From Inonotus obliquus (taxonomy: Eukaryota > Basidiomycota > Agaricomycetes > Hymenochaetales > Hymenochaetaceae), in NCBI GenBank assembly GCA_032164295.1, contig JAJHTX010000008.1, forward strand, positions 558,001 through 622,000: a stretch of 64,000 nt of DNA. The letters run 5' to 3'. Each line of letters opens with the position of its first letter. Positions within the stretch are counted from its first letter, which is position 1. A program made the translations under genes and the position numbers. Positions 1 through 12,329 of the stretch are shown in pieces. The notes beneath the pieces were generated by a model, which was given only the letters and a program-made list of their open reading frames with translations, did no database searches and was not told the DNA's origin.

Positions 1-3000
1 CGATTCAATGAACCCCCTATCCGTTATCGCGGCCCTCGACACCGGAGCTCTAAGAGAAACTCTAATTCGTTATTACTGTCGATCATGTTATGCAATTTCG
101 TTTCAAATCCTCGAGCTCTCGCTCATGAAAATAATGAGCGATGAGCAGCCGAGCGCAAGAATATGCAGAGCCGAATAGGGCATTCTGGAGCAGAGGTAAG
201 TGCTTCAGACTCCGGCTCAGTTGGTCAGGGTGCACCGAGCGAAGGTTTCATATGATAAAATGCAGTTTAATCGAGGACTTACGGTGAAAAAGTCCCTGGC
301 AAAAGGATCCAGGACTCCGGCGGCTCCGTGTTTCGTACTGTAAGATGGTCCGGGGCAAACGTGATCGTATAGAAGCATCGTCTATTTTGATTGACCATGA
401 TTAAGGTGCGGCGGTATCATTATCATGCCCCGAGAGGGGTACACTTTCCTGATATTGCGAAGTCCAGCATTTTCATATCGCGTATGCTGTCTTCACCTTG
501 CCGTATCTGAATGGTAGAATGGCAAGAAAGCATATTCATCGAAGCTGTCGGTAGACATCGCGGAGATGGAAGCTGAAGACGACTGGGAACAAGAAGTTAG
601 CCGAGAGTTCTGTGCCTTGTGAATATTTAGCGAATCGACGAGTAAGATCTTCAACCGTAGTGCTTAGCATCCGTCAAATTTTTGAACTCCTGAATTGAGA
701 GTGTCCTTTCAGAAGGCGAACAAGACCCTTTTGTACTGTATACAGTCTGGTCTGTAACCAAGCGACGGCAATTTTTTATGTGGCCAAGTCAGGACCTCCA
801 TCTGAGGTGTCAAATGGAGAGTGAAACGAGGGATCAATGAGCTTTATGAAGAAAGAGCATGGCCAAAGCGTTGAGGTCGCCGGGCGACGGGATGCGTGGG
901 AGATGCTTAGCAAATTATTCTGTCTTCGCAACCGGGCGGATCGGCGTCGGGAAGCTGTCTGTCGCTGGGCGCGGGGATGATTCTCCCAGCCTAGATGGCG
1001 GGGCAATAAGCTATTATTAGTCTTTATTAAACACATCGAATGTTGTATACGTTAAGATTGTCTTACGGCACTGCGAGCTTCATCTTCATCATTGCACGGG
1101 CTGCGTTTCTTCGCCTTGAAAACGAAACTTTGGTATAAATTTCGCACCAATGAGAGCTATAGTTAAGTACTACATCCGTGCTGAATCTATGGTAGTTGGC
1201 CACGGAATAATTTGTTGCGATAGCGGCATGTTCCTGTAGCGGAAGAACTTCATTACGATATTGCATGGAGCCACGGAAGTAGTCGAAATCTCGATAATGA
1301 AAACTCAACGGCTCACCTTGTTGTCCCTGTGGCTCATCAGAGTAATGTACTCATGGAGCATAACGTATGAGGAAATGATAAATGACCCATGCTTCCAAAA
1401 TGCATGTTGAGGAAGTGTAAATAGAAGAGCTCACATGAATCACGAAATATTCCTGTTTTAGCAGTATCAGTTTACCCAAGCTGTTCATTATTCACATGCT
1501 CTAAAGAGTCGTCTTGGCGTGAAGTATGCGAAAACGTCCGGTATGCTGTTTCCTCAAAGATGTTATTCCGAGACGAGACGAAGATACGTATATGTTTACC
1601 TTCAAACATGTACCTTGCACTCGTAGTGACGTATCACCTGTAGTACATGCTTTAGCCTTGAAAAACACTGGACAGGTGATCGTCTTCCGGAGTTCCTTGT
1701 GTTATCCGAAGTGCACTTTCCGCATTCTCTATCAGACTATCCGGAAGAAGCCGCATCTTCGCACCAAAAATCGTCGATACGGACAAGTCGAAGACGAGTT
1801 TGCCCTTCCAATCGCACGCCACCGTGCTTGGCCTCTAGATAGCTCTTAGGCGATACGAAAGCCGGAGTTCGGGACAAATAGAACTTCAGAAACAACCACT
1901 TTGGAGGACAATTTTAATGCAACTCTTCACTTTAGTAAGAGGACGGAGGGGGACACACCTCTAATTGCCACATCCGAGTGCACTGCCTTATACAATCCGA
2001 AATGACATCAAACGACGGATGCTTCTCGGAACTTTGGGAAGACGAAATGAAGATGGTTCGGATTCGGCATACTGTCGGCAGTTCTGCTTTCTATTGAACA
2101 CATTGGAGGTCACTCGTGGAGGTGAGCAAGAGCCGTGGTGGTGCCCGTTTGGTGAGTAATGAGCAACAAATACCATCCAGCTTGATTGAATCCTTTCTAG
2201 GAAAATTCATGAATGAGACGACTGACTTGGATACTGGCAATAAAGACATGAGTCTCAAAGATAGCGAATCCTCGGAGCAATGAGAACCATAGTATTGGGC
2301 ATCGAATGCGGAAGACGGATAACTCGATGCGCAGCAGGAACAATAGGGTTCTGCTTCCAGGCGTAAGAATTTGCGCGCGCCGAGGAGAAAGTAGATAGGA
2401 GTCTTTCGAGTGAAATGTGCGAAATGAGATGGTTGTAAGAGTTGCGGTGGAACCCTTTATTCTTGGTTAGAAACCAGGCACGTGCAAGTGACGCGTCGCG
2501 TCGCATTTCGCGTGTGACTGCTACTCCAGATTTGGAAGGTAAACCTAACCAGGATGAGACGCTCCCTACCCTGCAAGTTGTTTACGCGCCGTCTTGGTGG
2601 GTCACTACTTTGTATAGGAGAGCAACTGATGGGCCCGATGATGCGGATTTCTTGTATGAAATTCCTTGACCACCTTTCGGCAGAAGAATCGAAGCGAATA
2701 TAATCCAGAGATACCATGAACATTGCGACAGCCAGTCAAACGCAACTTATTGTACCACATTAGTATTCTGACAGGCTCTGATACGAGGTCATTGAGTTGT
2801 ATATTGCCTCTTCCTTGTCCTGAGATTCTGGGTGTAAGTGTCTTTCTTTTTTCTTCATCTCTCCTCACAGGAGCGTGGTGCTCCCACTAATGCGACTTCT
2901 GTTACGTTCTGATCTGATCTGAATGACAATAGGCCTCAAGTCTCTTTCCCTCTCACGCATTTCTATAGATAAAGTGTCAATTTGTTGCCGCAGTATATGG

Positions 3001-3444
3001 ACTATACCTTCTGTCGTAGATAAACGAAATTCATCGAACCCGCCCTTACATTCCCTCGAAGTAGTCTCGAAGCCCCTCAAACGCAGGGACTCGGAGCTCC
3101 TACAAGTGCCGATTTCTCACTATAATACTTCAGAAAAGTCCAATCTCCTCATCCATTTAGTTAGGTAATAACTATGACAGAAGCCGCTTTACAAAAATCG
3201 CATCTCACAATAAAGTTGAAAGGAGAGGTATCCGATCAGAATGGAATGAGAAGAGGGCATTAAGTAGAGGAAGATTAAGATAATCCGTGTCTATAACATC
3301 AATACTAAAATCGTAACAAAATCGTGTGCATGTCGGTATAACAAGATTACGTCACATTAAGCAACATTACGAGCACTCATTTTGCGAGGTGCCTCGTCGT
3401 GCCAGCCTTGCGACTTGTGATGTGCGACCGCTATCTGCGAGCCG
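1..3444. other. Gene-poor stretch, no supported gene
   Basis: Only short open frames (up to about 107 codons) occur on either strand. None joins to a neighbour through plausible splice sites or resembles a family I recognise. No tRNA-like B-box, terminal repeat or tandem repeat was noticed. It may hold decayed coding sequence or the downstream region of a gene left of the window. Confidence 0.5.
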
Positions 3445-3749
3445 CTAATACCCCGAACGAGATCTCCCTCTGCTGCGACCTTTTCCACAGCGGCAGCATA
3501 TGATGTCCAGGAAGAAGTTCCAAATCGCTACGAGTATCTAAAGACACAACACACAACAGTTAGAAAGCTGATACATAAGATGAACTTGAATGACCTACTC
3601 CGACAACAGCGCTGACTATGGTGGTTATCACGCTAGCGATAGCACCGATGATACCGTTGATTCCTCGCCCAATTGCGGAGCATATTGAACCCTATGAAGC
3701 ATCAGTTTAGTTTTCCCATGAGAATATTGAAAGGGAGACTGCGCACCAT
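3445..3749 (-). CDS. Small glycine-zipper-like hydrophobic protein (62 aa, spliced)
   Basis: Three exons on the minus strand: 3747-3749 (the ATG alone), 3599-3691 and 3445-3537, joined by GT/AG introns in phase 0. The 62-residue product begins MGSICSAIGRGINGIIGAIA. It has a run of small and hydrophobic residues with G/A spacing typical of a glycine zipper, then ILVAIWNFFLDIICC, and ends in a basic Gly/Arg/Ser tail (RSRGRSRSGY). Short proteins of this shape are common and uncharacterised in mushroom genomes, where I recall the same order of hydrophobic core, W-N-F segment, Cys pair and Arg-rich tail. The role is unknown; membrane association is inferred. The first exon carrying only the start codon is the least certain part, because its donor GTGCGC is acceptable but not strong. 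Confidence 0.75.
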
Positions 3750-5868
3750 GATTCACGGATGCGACTTGTTTTGGCAGAGTGCGGTTGTTTCTAGTAGGGT
3801 GTGTTTGATACGGAAGGGTATGCGTGACTAGTCCGGGCGGAAGATATAATGACCTATCTTCCCATGAGGACCTCGACTCTTATACCCTCTGGAGAGTGAA
3901 TAGATAATAACTGGCGCAATGGAGGAGTTATGACACTCTCTATGACGTCCACTCAGCTTTGTATAGCTCAGAGAGGAGCTAGGCGGGAAGCATCCTCCAA
4001 GCGTGAGGCCACAGGGATAAGGTATGCGGACTATGACATCTGCAAGGGAGCAAGGGGAGCCAGGTACAGGTGAGGGATTAAAACGGAGGTCGCGTGACGT
4101 CATTTTCTGTGTAGAATCACGTGAGTGGCTTATTCTTATTCCGGAGGCCGAATTCCGACCTATTCTGACTCCGAGTCGGTCTTGCTCTTGCAAAAAGCAA
4201 AGGTTGTTCTCCTTCAACGAAGGGATGAGTAAATATCGTCTGCGACCAAGGAAATATCTCTTCTGTACGTGTCGTTCACAGTCGTATCGAGGCATCAATG
4301 AAAAAGCGACTTCAAGCGGCTGCAGCGGTAACTTTTGTGCGTTTGTGGGTAGGCTCGTTGTAAGGGTGGCCTCTCGATAGCTTGTTGCAAGATTGAAGGC
4401 TAGTGAGCTGCTGCGGATTGGCTCCGAATTCCGATATCAAGTCAATTCATCATCTTACCCGCACCGGTTTCTAGAGTTCAAGAAGGAATAGATAATGTTC
4501 CTGATTTACCTCTGAACATGAATTTTGTGCCCAAGCCAAGCTCCGTCAATGACACCGCCTTAGCGTCGCCTCAGTACCGCATTATGGTGACTTGCGCCGC
4601 CGGGCTAAAAAGTTGCCAAGCAACTACTTGGGAGGTAACGATGCTCGAGCATGATACGTCTCGCCAGGAAACACGACATTCGGCGGCCGGCCTGCATGAT
4701 TGCATTAAGAAAGTTAGAAGGTACGAGCATGTAAACGAAATATGCTTCCAGAATACATTCGAACTGATGCAAGCTCCTCTAAGGACAGATGGATCTTGAA
4801 TCCACGCATGATTCGAGCGTGTTCTAAAGTCACGACCACCCAGGTTGCTATCAAACGCATGTTCAATCCATAAATGTTCGGGACGCAATCAATGTATTTG
4901 GACATCACCTGCTAAATTGAACGCACAAGGCATAGGTCTCTGCAATATTGAGACATAATGCTTAGATGAAATCTTCCCGCTGGAAGTGGCACTGCAGTCC
5001 GTCGTGGCCCCATGCAGGTTATATACAGCCATATTGTCAAAGACCATTCTGTTGAGTGAGGCGTCGCCTTGGCGCCAAACACGTACTGATGCACATGCGC
5101 AAGGGCAAGTATGTGGCAATAAAATACAGAAACTGGTGCTGAGAGTAAGACGCGAATTATGTAAACAATGATAACGAGAAGCTCGTTTACGTAATATTTA
5201 ATGCGACGCTAAAAATCTTGAGAAATACGACAAACAAATAATCATCAACTATTAGGACGGCTCCTGATTCCAACACTGACACTCTTTCCTCCGTCGTCGC
5301 CGTGTAACGCTTCCGACAGTATAGCAGGTCTGCACAGCGTGGCATAAGCATTCCGGAATACCCGACTCACCGATACACGCATTGCTTCAAAGGTGCGGCC
5401 ACCGTCGGAAGTGACTGTGCACGCAGTCCATATATAAGCACTTCAACGATTCACGACTCATCACTTTGTTTTGCACGGGCTTGAGCTCAGAAAAGAAGCG
5501 GAGAGGAGGGCGAACAAGACGGGGGAGATCTTTCTCTGGTGAGTTCCTCAAACATTCGTGGCAAACGAGGGAACTTATACTAATCATGTTCCTAACCCGC
5601 AGTCGATTATTATCCCCGTCTGTGCCAAGACGACAACGAGACCGAGTCTCACATACCTAGCATTTTGCGACCAGCACTTAATCTTCCTATCCATCAATTC
5701 ATCGACGACGTCTTCAAGAAACAATACATTCGCAATTTTGCTCGGCAAGACCATTTCGATACCACTCGCTCGCAATCATTCACTCGAATCCGAAATTTCT
5801 GCATTACTTTCCGACCTGAATTGCAGCGATCCTCATATAGCAGGACCAGTAGCGCAAAAAGCCATAAG
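3750..5868. other. No supported gene; includes upstream region of TMEM184-like gene
   Basis: A 156-codon minus-strand frame (3828-4298) and a 118-codon plus frame overlap each other and look like chance frames of similar composition. The last few hundred bases should contain the promoter and 5' UTR of the gene starting at 5869. I see no unambiguous TATA box. Confidence 0.45.
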
Positions 5869-8800
5869 ATGCCAACTTGTCCGACGGATAACGCACAAGC
5901 GGTGGACCAGGAAGGATTCTGGATCTCGGATGGGATACACTGGGATGCACATAGGATCGGATGGGCCGTATCAGGAGGATGTGCAGTTATAGTGAGTGCT
6001 TCATACCTTCAGAAGTTTATTCTTCCATCTCCCCCTTTTCCTTTTCTTTGAGCTTTTCGATAATGCTGTCCGTTCCTTTGGATTGTGATTAAAGAGCAGC
6101 ACGGCCCATTGGCGAGGCATCGGCTGCATGCAAAGTGCCAAATGACGCTCCATGAAGGAACGTCCTCGGTGACTTCATCACCTACTGACGCGTCGCGCAT
6201 TCTTGGCGTACGCCATAATTGCCCCAGTTATATTTGCGGCCAAGAGATCGCGTTTCCCCCAACTTTGCAAGATCGAGGACCTCCAAGCAATCCAAGCAGA
6301 ACCCGAAATTGCAGACGTATTCGTATTGCTGTGCGTGCTTGGCGTGAGCCTTAAACACCCAACGGCTCCAACGGGGCTCGCACCGCGGGATCAATTTCAT
6401 TCACACCACACCGTGACTAACGAGATATTCGATCACAACCCGTCCTTCAGACATTCTGTGGATGCCGATTGATGGCTTCGTTCCCACTCGAGGTGTTAGT
6501 CTTCACAACAGGGACTATTCCTGTTCAGATCGCGCGCAGTCACCGGGATGAACAGCTCCTTTCTTGCTTTCACTTCGCGGAACCCCGAAAGAGTATCCAC
6601 ATCTCAGTGAAAACTAACAAGATTGGGCTTACTGCTTGATGCACTGAGGCGACCCTGTACCAGAATACACCTTCGTGTCATGAAGCACAGAAATCGGATT
6701 GCATCGTGGGGACCATCACCATCTTCGCCTTTCCCTTGAAGGGGCGGACGCGCCGACCGCAGGGCGTTCAGTGTTGCGCTTCAGCTTCCTGTCCTATGGT
6801 TCTTCCATACCCATGCTTCATATTCTGCCATCTTTGTTACTTGCTTTTGTTGTTTACCTTTTCCTTGCGGTTTTGCTACCGAGAAATTGGTTAATTAACC
6901 TAATTCTTCTCTCTCTAGACCGTAATCATAACGATATTCTCCGTCCTTTCCCATTGCCGGTGCGTCTTTGCCTCCGTTCGTCATCCCACATCCATATCAA
7001 AGCTAACTTCTCATCTTTTTATTGATACCTTGGCGTCTACCATGATATGAAATTCGACTCTCGGTTCACTCACGGCATCTATTGACTGCAGAAATTACAC
7101 CGTGCCTGCGGAACAACGTCAAATGTATCTATCTCTCTTTTTTCATCTATTTTTATACTATCATCCCGTTATTCTCTCGCCGATCAAACGCTTCAATTCG
7201 TTGAGGGCTTCTTTAACCTCTATTAACCTCTTCCTTCACGAAGCGCCAGATCCCCGCGCTCTTCTGATCTTCACTTCACATGCTATTCTCGATCAAGTCT
7301 TCGTTCATAAACTCGTCCTTCCCTGTCTCCCTTCTCTTCTTTCATTCTAATAACAAAAAGGATAGGACTAACACTGATGTCTACGTTCATGCTCTATCTT
7401 TATGAACAGCATCCGAATACTGTATATGCCGCCCGTCTACGCGATAATCTCGTTCTTCTCGTACCGCTTCTTCCGCGACTACACGTATTATGAGCTTATT
7501 GAGATTGGTGAGTGGCTTAGTCCTTTCTTTGCTAATTCGAAGTCTCCTGTCCTTGTTGGTCTTCGCGCTTTCCATACGTCTGGCTCTTCTGCTTTTTGGT
7601 TCCGTGGTTTTCATCCATTCGTCTTCGCTGCTTCGCGTATTCTCCAAAGTTCTCTTTCTCGATCCTCCGACGCGGTTCCAATTGTCTCCTGTCCTTCTCA
7701 CTCCGTACCCTGTATCACCTAATCCTTGTGCTTCATCCGGATTTGCTATAGCTTCAGCTTAACCACACAATCATCCTCTTCTTATTTCTCCCGCTTCTTC
7801 CCCGCATCCCTTACTTCTTTCGTCCTTTTCCACGCTGGGCAATAACGAACGGAAACTAAATTGTGCTTGTTTTATCTAGTTTATGAGGTTCGTGGATGTC
7901 CTCGATGTATCATGATGGGGAAAAGTGCCGTTCGTGACTAACGTATCATTCCATACATCGCTCGCGGATAATCCTCGACGGGTTCGGGTGGGATTCGATT
8001 AATTAGGCTGTGACACTATCCGCGTTCATGTGTGCCCATCTTCTTCTTGTTTCAATCGTACTGCTCTTTACTGGCTTATTGTTCATGTGTTATAGGCTTC
8101 TGATTATTGAGTACGTCGCTGCGACCGCGACGGGTCACTCTGCCAGCAAAGCTCTTGAGAGAAAGGACAAACAAAAACTGCCATTTCCAGTTGCGTTTCT
8201 TGCTTCTAGTTTCAGCGCATATTCTCATAGATTTCTCGTGCTCTTCTGCAGCTATGCTGTTGGAGGTTTAGACCTACGAAGGTGTGTCTCATACGGGCTT
8301 TTGGTCTTTTGTGTTTGAGGATGGTGAATTGATGAATCGTTGCAGGCTTATTTCCTGTATACCATGAAGTGGCTCGTGCTGCAATATGTCGTCGTTCGTC
8401 CACGTACGTCACTTTGCGTCAATAGTCGCTCTTCTATCTAAGCATACAGGCTGACCGATGCTCTGTACCCGGGACGAATACAGTGGTATCAGTAGCAGGA
8501 ATAATCTGTCAAGCGTACAAGGTCCTCTGTGTATCTGAGGGCCTAACGCACTTCGAGTTTGCGTATGTCTACCTATCTATTGTGGATTTTATTAGCATCT
8601 CGTGAGTCTCTTACCTTGTTTCTCTCGATATTTGCCTTCATTTGACGTTGCCCGGACCATTCATGTAAGGGTGTCATTATACGGGCTGTTCATATTTTAC
8701 GAGTTAACGAAGGAAGAGCTGAAGGGTCAGCGTCCGCTTGCAAAGTTCATGTGCATCAAGTTGATCGTGATGTTTACGTTCTATCAGACGTTCGTCGTAT

Positions 8801-9828
8801 GTTATACTTTGCTACTCCGTCTCACCTGTATACTACTGATCAGCTACGCGCCTTATCGACAATGACACAGTTTGAACTTCTAGAGGGGCGTGTTATTCAC
8901 GGTCAGCACTCACATTAATGGAAGTGACTCTCAGCATTAATTTTGGTCTTTACTTGTAGCCACCGCGTACTGGACTGAGACGAACATTGCAAACGGACTG
9001 AACGCACTGGCTATTTGCATTGAGGTTAGTCTGACCCTTTGTGGTCGGGAAAGAACGTGATGATGAATTATTTGTCCTTATGTAGATGGTTTTCTTCGCG
9101 TTAGCAATGATATGGTCGTATCCGGCCACTCCATATAAGAAGTCCGGCGTGCACACGAGCATCGGACGTCCCTTGGTGGATAGTATCAACTTCTGTGCGT
9201 AATTACACTTCCGCTCATTCCCCATTGGTCTGATCAGTACGCGTCATTTCCGCGATTGGCTTACACAGCTGACTTTGCGGTAGAGATATGGGGATCGCTC
9301 AAGTTCTTCGTTGCATACATGCGAGGGAAACCTGGCGCGCGTACACCGAAGCGGAACAATAAACCGAATCTTGTTCAGGCGTTCGGCGCTGAGGGCGCCT
9401 TGCCTACATCCTATCCTTCACAATTATACTTACAGCCTCAGTTGGCAGCATCCACGGCACATGGATATTCACCGACTACATCATCTGATACGAATCCGAC
9501 ATATACGGAGGAAGGAAACAAAGCGGGCGTAGGATCTGGTCTGGGGAAAGCAAGTCGGTCGTACCATCATTCCGAAGCTCAAACATCGGTAGATGCGAAT
9601 CCAGATTTAAGGTCGGGTTCACACAAGGGGAATAAGGACCGGGAGGAAAATATAGACCAATACGGCGAAAACGTCCATTTGACGACGTTCCCGCCGCGAA
9701 ATGGTACAACTGCGGGCGCGTTTGACCGCGAATCGGAGGATGTGAGCGCAGAGGGAGGGACATATTCATATCCTCAACAAAGCGGTCATTATCCTCCTCC
9801 ATCGCAATCCGGTCATAGACGGTATTAG
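5869..9828 (+). CDS. TMEM184/OSTA-family (DUF300) seven-helix membrane protein
   Basis: Fifteen exons: 5869-5991, 6919-6959, 7092-7124, 7410-7507, 7880-7887, 8007-8029, 8096-8189, 8252-8281, 8346-8403, 8484-8601, 8670-8796, 8871-8901, 8960-9024, 9086-9194, 9269-9828. They sum to 1518 nt (505 aa). Family landmarks lie in order: HRIGWAVSGGCAV (first helix), EQRQIIRILYMPPVYAIISF, YYELIEIVYEAVTLSAF, LPFPLCCWRFRPTKAYF, VAGIICQAY, LAKFMCIKLIVMFTFYQTFV, WTETNIANGLNALAICIEM and FAVEIWGSLKFF. The C-terminal 150 residues are polar, low-complexity and probably cytosolic. Relatives are organic-solute transporter alpha/TMEM184 proteins of endosome, vacuole or plasma membrane; the substrate is unknown. Exon 5 is only 8 nt and exon 6 is 23 nt; both are required to restore the conserved VYEAVTLSAF block. 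The first introns are unusually long (up to 927 nt). Confidence 0.93.
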
Positions 9829-10521
9829 TATTAGCACTGGCGTCCCCCTATGGTGTGGAATGGTTGTAGATTATATGATACGCTATGTCGGCTCATTTTA
9901 CACGTTGCGAGACCTATTAGACTTTATTAAATACCCACTGTCTCTACCCAATCACATATCAGCCACCTTGCTAAGGATTCCGTCTTGTCCTGTCATGTCG
10001 TGTTGCATCGTGCCTTCCTCCATTTTTCTCACCCATTCAGTCCTTTTACCACATTGCTTTGTTCCGTTCCGGACTCCTCACTTATTTCATAATTGTGTAA
10101 TTTCATTGAGAGCTAGTTCTCATTGGATTATAGATGAAGAGGTGAATGTTTATGAGTCGTATGAGCGTAATTAATGAAAATATAGGATGGTTTCGGAGTG
10201 GTTGAAAAAGGACTTGGATAGGAGAGGAAATGCATGTCATTGGGTCATCGTGAACGTCGTATCTACAAGAACAGCGTATAAGACGATCCTAGATCACGCG
10301 ATGAAATTAGAGGGGAGAACCAAGAGAAACACCTAAACCCAGTGCGAAGAAAGCCCGCGCATTCCTACTGATGCGATGGATACAGTTGCACTGTAATGAA
10401 AATAGTAGAAAGAAGAACCATTGGGAATTATGAGAAGGAAAGAAGGATAAAAGGTTGAAAAGAAAGAAGCCGCAAAAAGAACTCGGAGAAAGGTGTAAGG
10501 TAAGAACCATGAAAGCACGTA
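9829..10521. other. Convergent 3' flanks, no gene seen
   Basis: AT- and pyrimidine-rich sequence between two convergent genes, with no splice-supported coding frame. It probably contains both 3' UTRs. Confidence 0.5.
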
Positions 10522-11241
10522 TCAATTATCCGAGCAATTCCGCGGGGTAATAACAACATAACTGCCATCCTCCTCGTATTTGGGTGTAGCGAGTTTGGCA
10601 GCAGCGATGAGTTCACGTTCGAGAGCCATAGTGCTAACGCAAGAGAGGAAGCCGCCATCATCCAGCTCGCCAATCCCATCTAACATCCACGACCGACAGT
10701 TGAACACGCTCTTATGCGCTTCGGCACGTACGGGAACGCTACGTAGGATGTCGGAAAGTGCTGAGGAGACCTCTGGTGGGGAGCCGAGCGTTGAAAGATC
10801 CGCAAGACGCGCAGCGAGGATGAGACGTGTAGAGATTTCGAGCGCTTCGGGTGTGAGCTCTTCATACGCCCATCGTCCTCGTCCGTTTGTATTCGAGTTC
10901 GTTACATGCCATATCGTACCACGCAACGACGAACCCGACTCTGAATCCACATCACCTCCCTCGAAAGAAAGGAACAACGCCCAGTGCCAAGACGTGCTGC
11001 TTCCATCGCTTCCGTAAAGTACGATGGCGTAGAGAGTGCTGGATCTGAAAGCTGGTGCTGTGGGCGCTTGTACAGTCGGCATAGTTATTGCAGATCTATG
11101 AATTGTTACTCCTTCTGATGGAGGCTCGGCGAGTTGAGTTGCGGCGGATTGTTCGGCTGAGGTCGACGAAAGCTCGGAAGCGCTAGTATTAGGGATTTCG
11201 GAATCGGAAACGTAAGAATCCTCGATGGGTCGTTCAGACAT
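10522..11241 (-). CDS. Uncharacterised fungal protein with HWALF-type core (239 aa)
   Basis: A single uninterrupted frame starts at the ATG read MSERPIED; the frame is open 26 codons further upstream, but the alternative upstream start adds a Cys-rich stretch and looks less likely. After a Ser/Thr/Glu-rich disordered N-terminus (about 50 residues) comes a compact domain: LYAIVLYGSDGSSTSWHWAL, then GTIWHVTNSNTNGRGRWAYE, a helical middle, ILRSVPV, and FNCRSWMLDGIGELDDGGFL. The pattern of HWAL strand, WHVTN strand and a late Cys-x-x-W resembles small fungal families annotated only as domains of unknown function. A papain-like NlpC-type fold with His and Cys is possible, but the order here (H before C) makes this a guess. 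It is convergent with the TMEM184-like gene. Confidence 0.7.
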   Translation of the reverse strand: MSERPIEDSYVSDSEIPNTSASELSSTSAEQSAATQLAEPPSEGVTIHRSAITMPTVQAPTAPAFRSSTLYAIVLYGSDGSSTSWHWALFLSFEGGDVDSESGSSLRGTIWHVTNSNTNGRGRWAYEELTPEALEISTRLILAARLADLSTLGSPPEVSSALSDILRSVPVRAEAHKSVFNCRSWMLDGIGELDDGGFLSCVSTMALERELIAAAKLATPKYEEDGSYVVITPRNCSDN

Positions 11242-12329
11242 GCACGAGGCAAGAGTTGCACACAAACAACTCTGACAGTCCGGTCGGGAGTTGTAAAGAA
11301 CACGAGAAGAAGACGTCAAGCGTCCCCGGCTTTATACAAGCGATTAGTCGACAGGCCAGGCCAGCCACAGTCTCAAGCGTGCGTTTCGTGGATTCTCCAA
11401 GTCGTTCTCTTTGCTTAGCATTACCGGGAGGGGAAGGTGATACGAATGTCCACAGTTACAAAGCGAGATGGCCACTGGCAATGGCAGAACAGGCCGCAAT
11501 AGCCGAACCCCGGCCGCGTAGAATGTGGTCGATGGCCAAAGAGAAAAAGAGTGGAGCCGACAGTCACTAATCGCGTAACATGCGAAAAAAATGATGGCCG
11601 TGCAACCTGGGTTGTTTCCGAGTCCCCGACGAGTCAGGTGTGTCAGCCTGAGCCCTCCGGTTTACACGCCTCTTGACAGGCATGCGGCAGAAGGTCAGCA
11701 AGATTTTGCAAAATATCATGCAAACTATTTCGTGCCTCCTAACCATCAAATCAAGAGGACATCAGATAAATTTTTGCTTCCGCAGGAAGTGACTGTTGTG
11801 GAGCAGATGATGATCAGATCCCACCGTTATGTTGAATAGGGTCCTTTCCCGAAGGCCAAGAATATCGCACTTCACTTTATGCCAACTTCATCTTGGTCCC
11901 CAGGGGTAAATCAGATCCCGCTTCAAATGTTGAAAAATAGCCTACAGGAAGGCTATCAGTCAACCTGCCGGGTTTCTGTAAGGTACAGGTAGATGAAGGT
12001 AAGAGCCACGCCATAACTTTGCCTGTTTTGAACGACTGTGAATCATCCCGAGGCTCTTGACAGCCTCTTTCCCTTGACCTGCTGACATCGACTCAACAAT
12101 CCTGCTAAAAGTCCTCTGATCGATAAGCTACATCGGCGCGAGATCTCAACACATTTCTTATCAGGGGCTTACCGCCATTCTGCTAACGTATCCCCGATCA
12201 ATACGAAGCTATCATTGCCTATCAGCGCATTAATAGAAAGTTCCGTGTTCTCAATGGAAACCTCGGTGCACAGGAAATATAGAGTCCAAAGGATGATAAA
12301 TAAAAGTAAACAAGTAGAGAAGAAAGCAC
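11242..12329. other. Intergenic, no supported gene
   Basis: Upstream region of the 239-aa gene plus the 3' flank of MON2. Only short frames occur. A 161-codon minus-strand frame at 12169-12654 overlaps the last MON2 exon in a different frame and is treated as its shadow. Confidence 0.5.

Noticed and set aside
3828..4298. 156-codon minus-strand open frame
   Set aside because: No family resemblance, overlaps an equally long plus-strand frame, no supporting splice context; likely chance.
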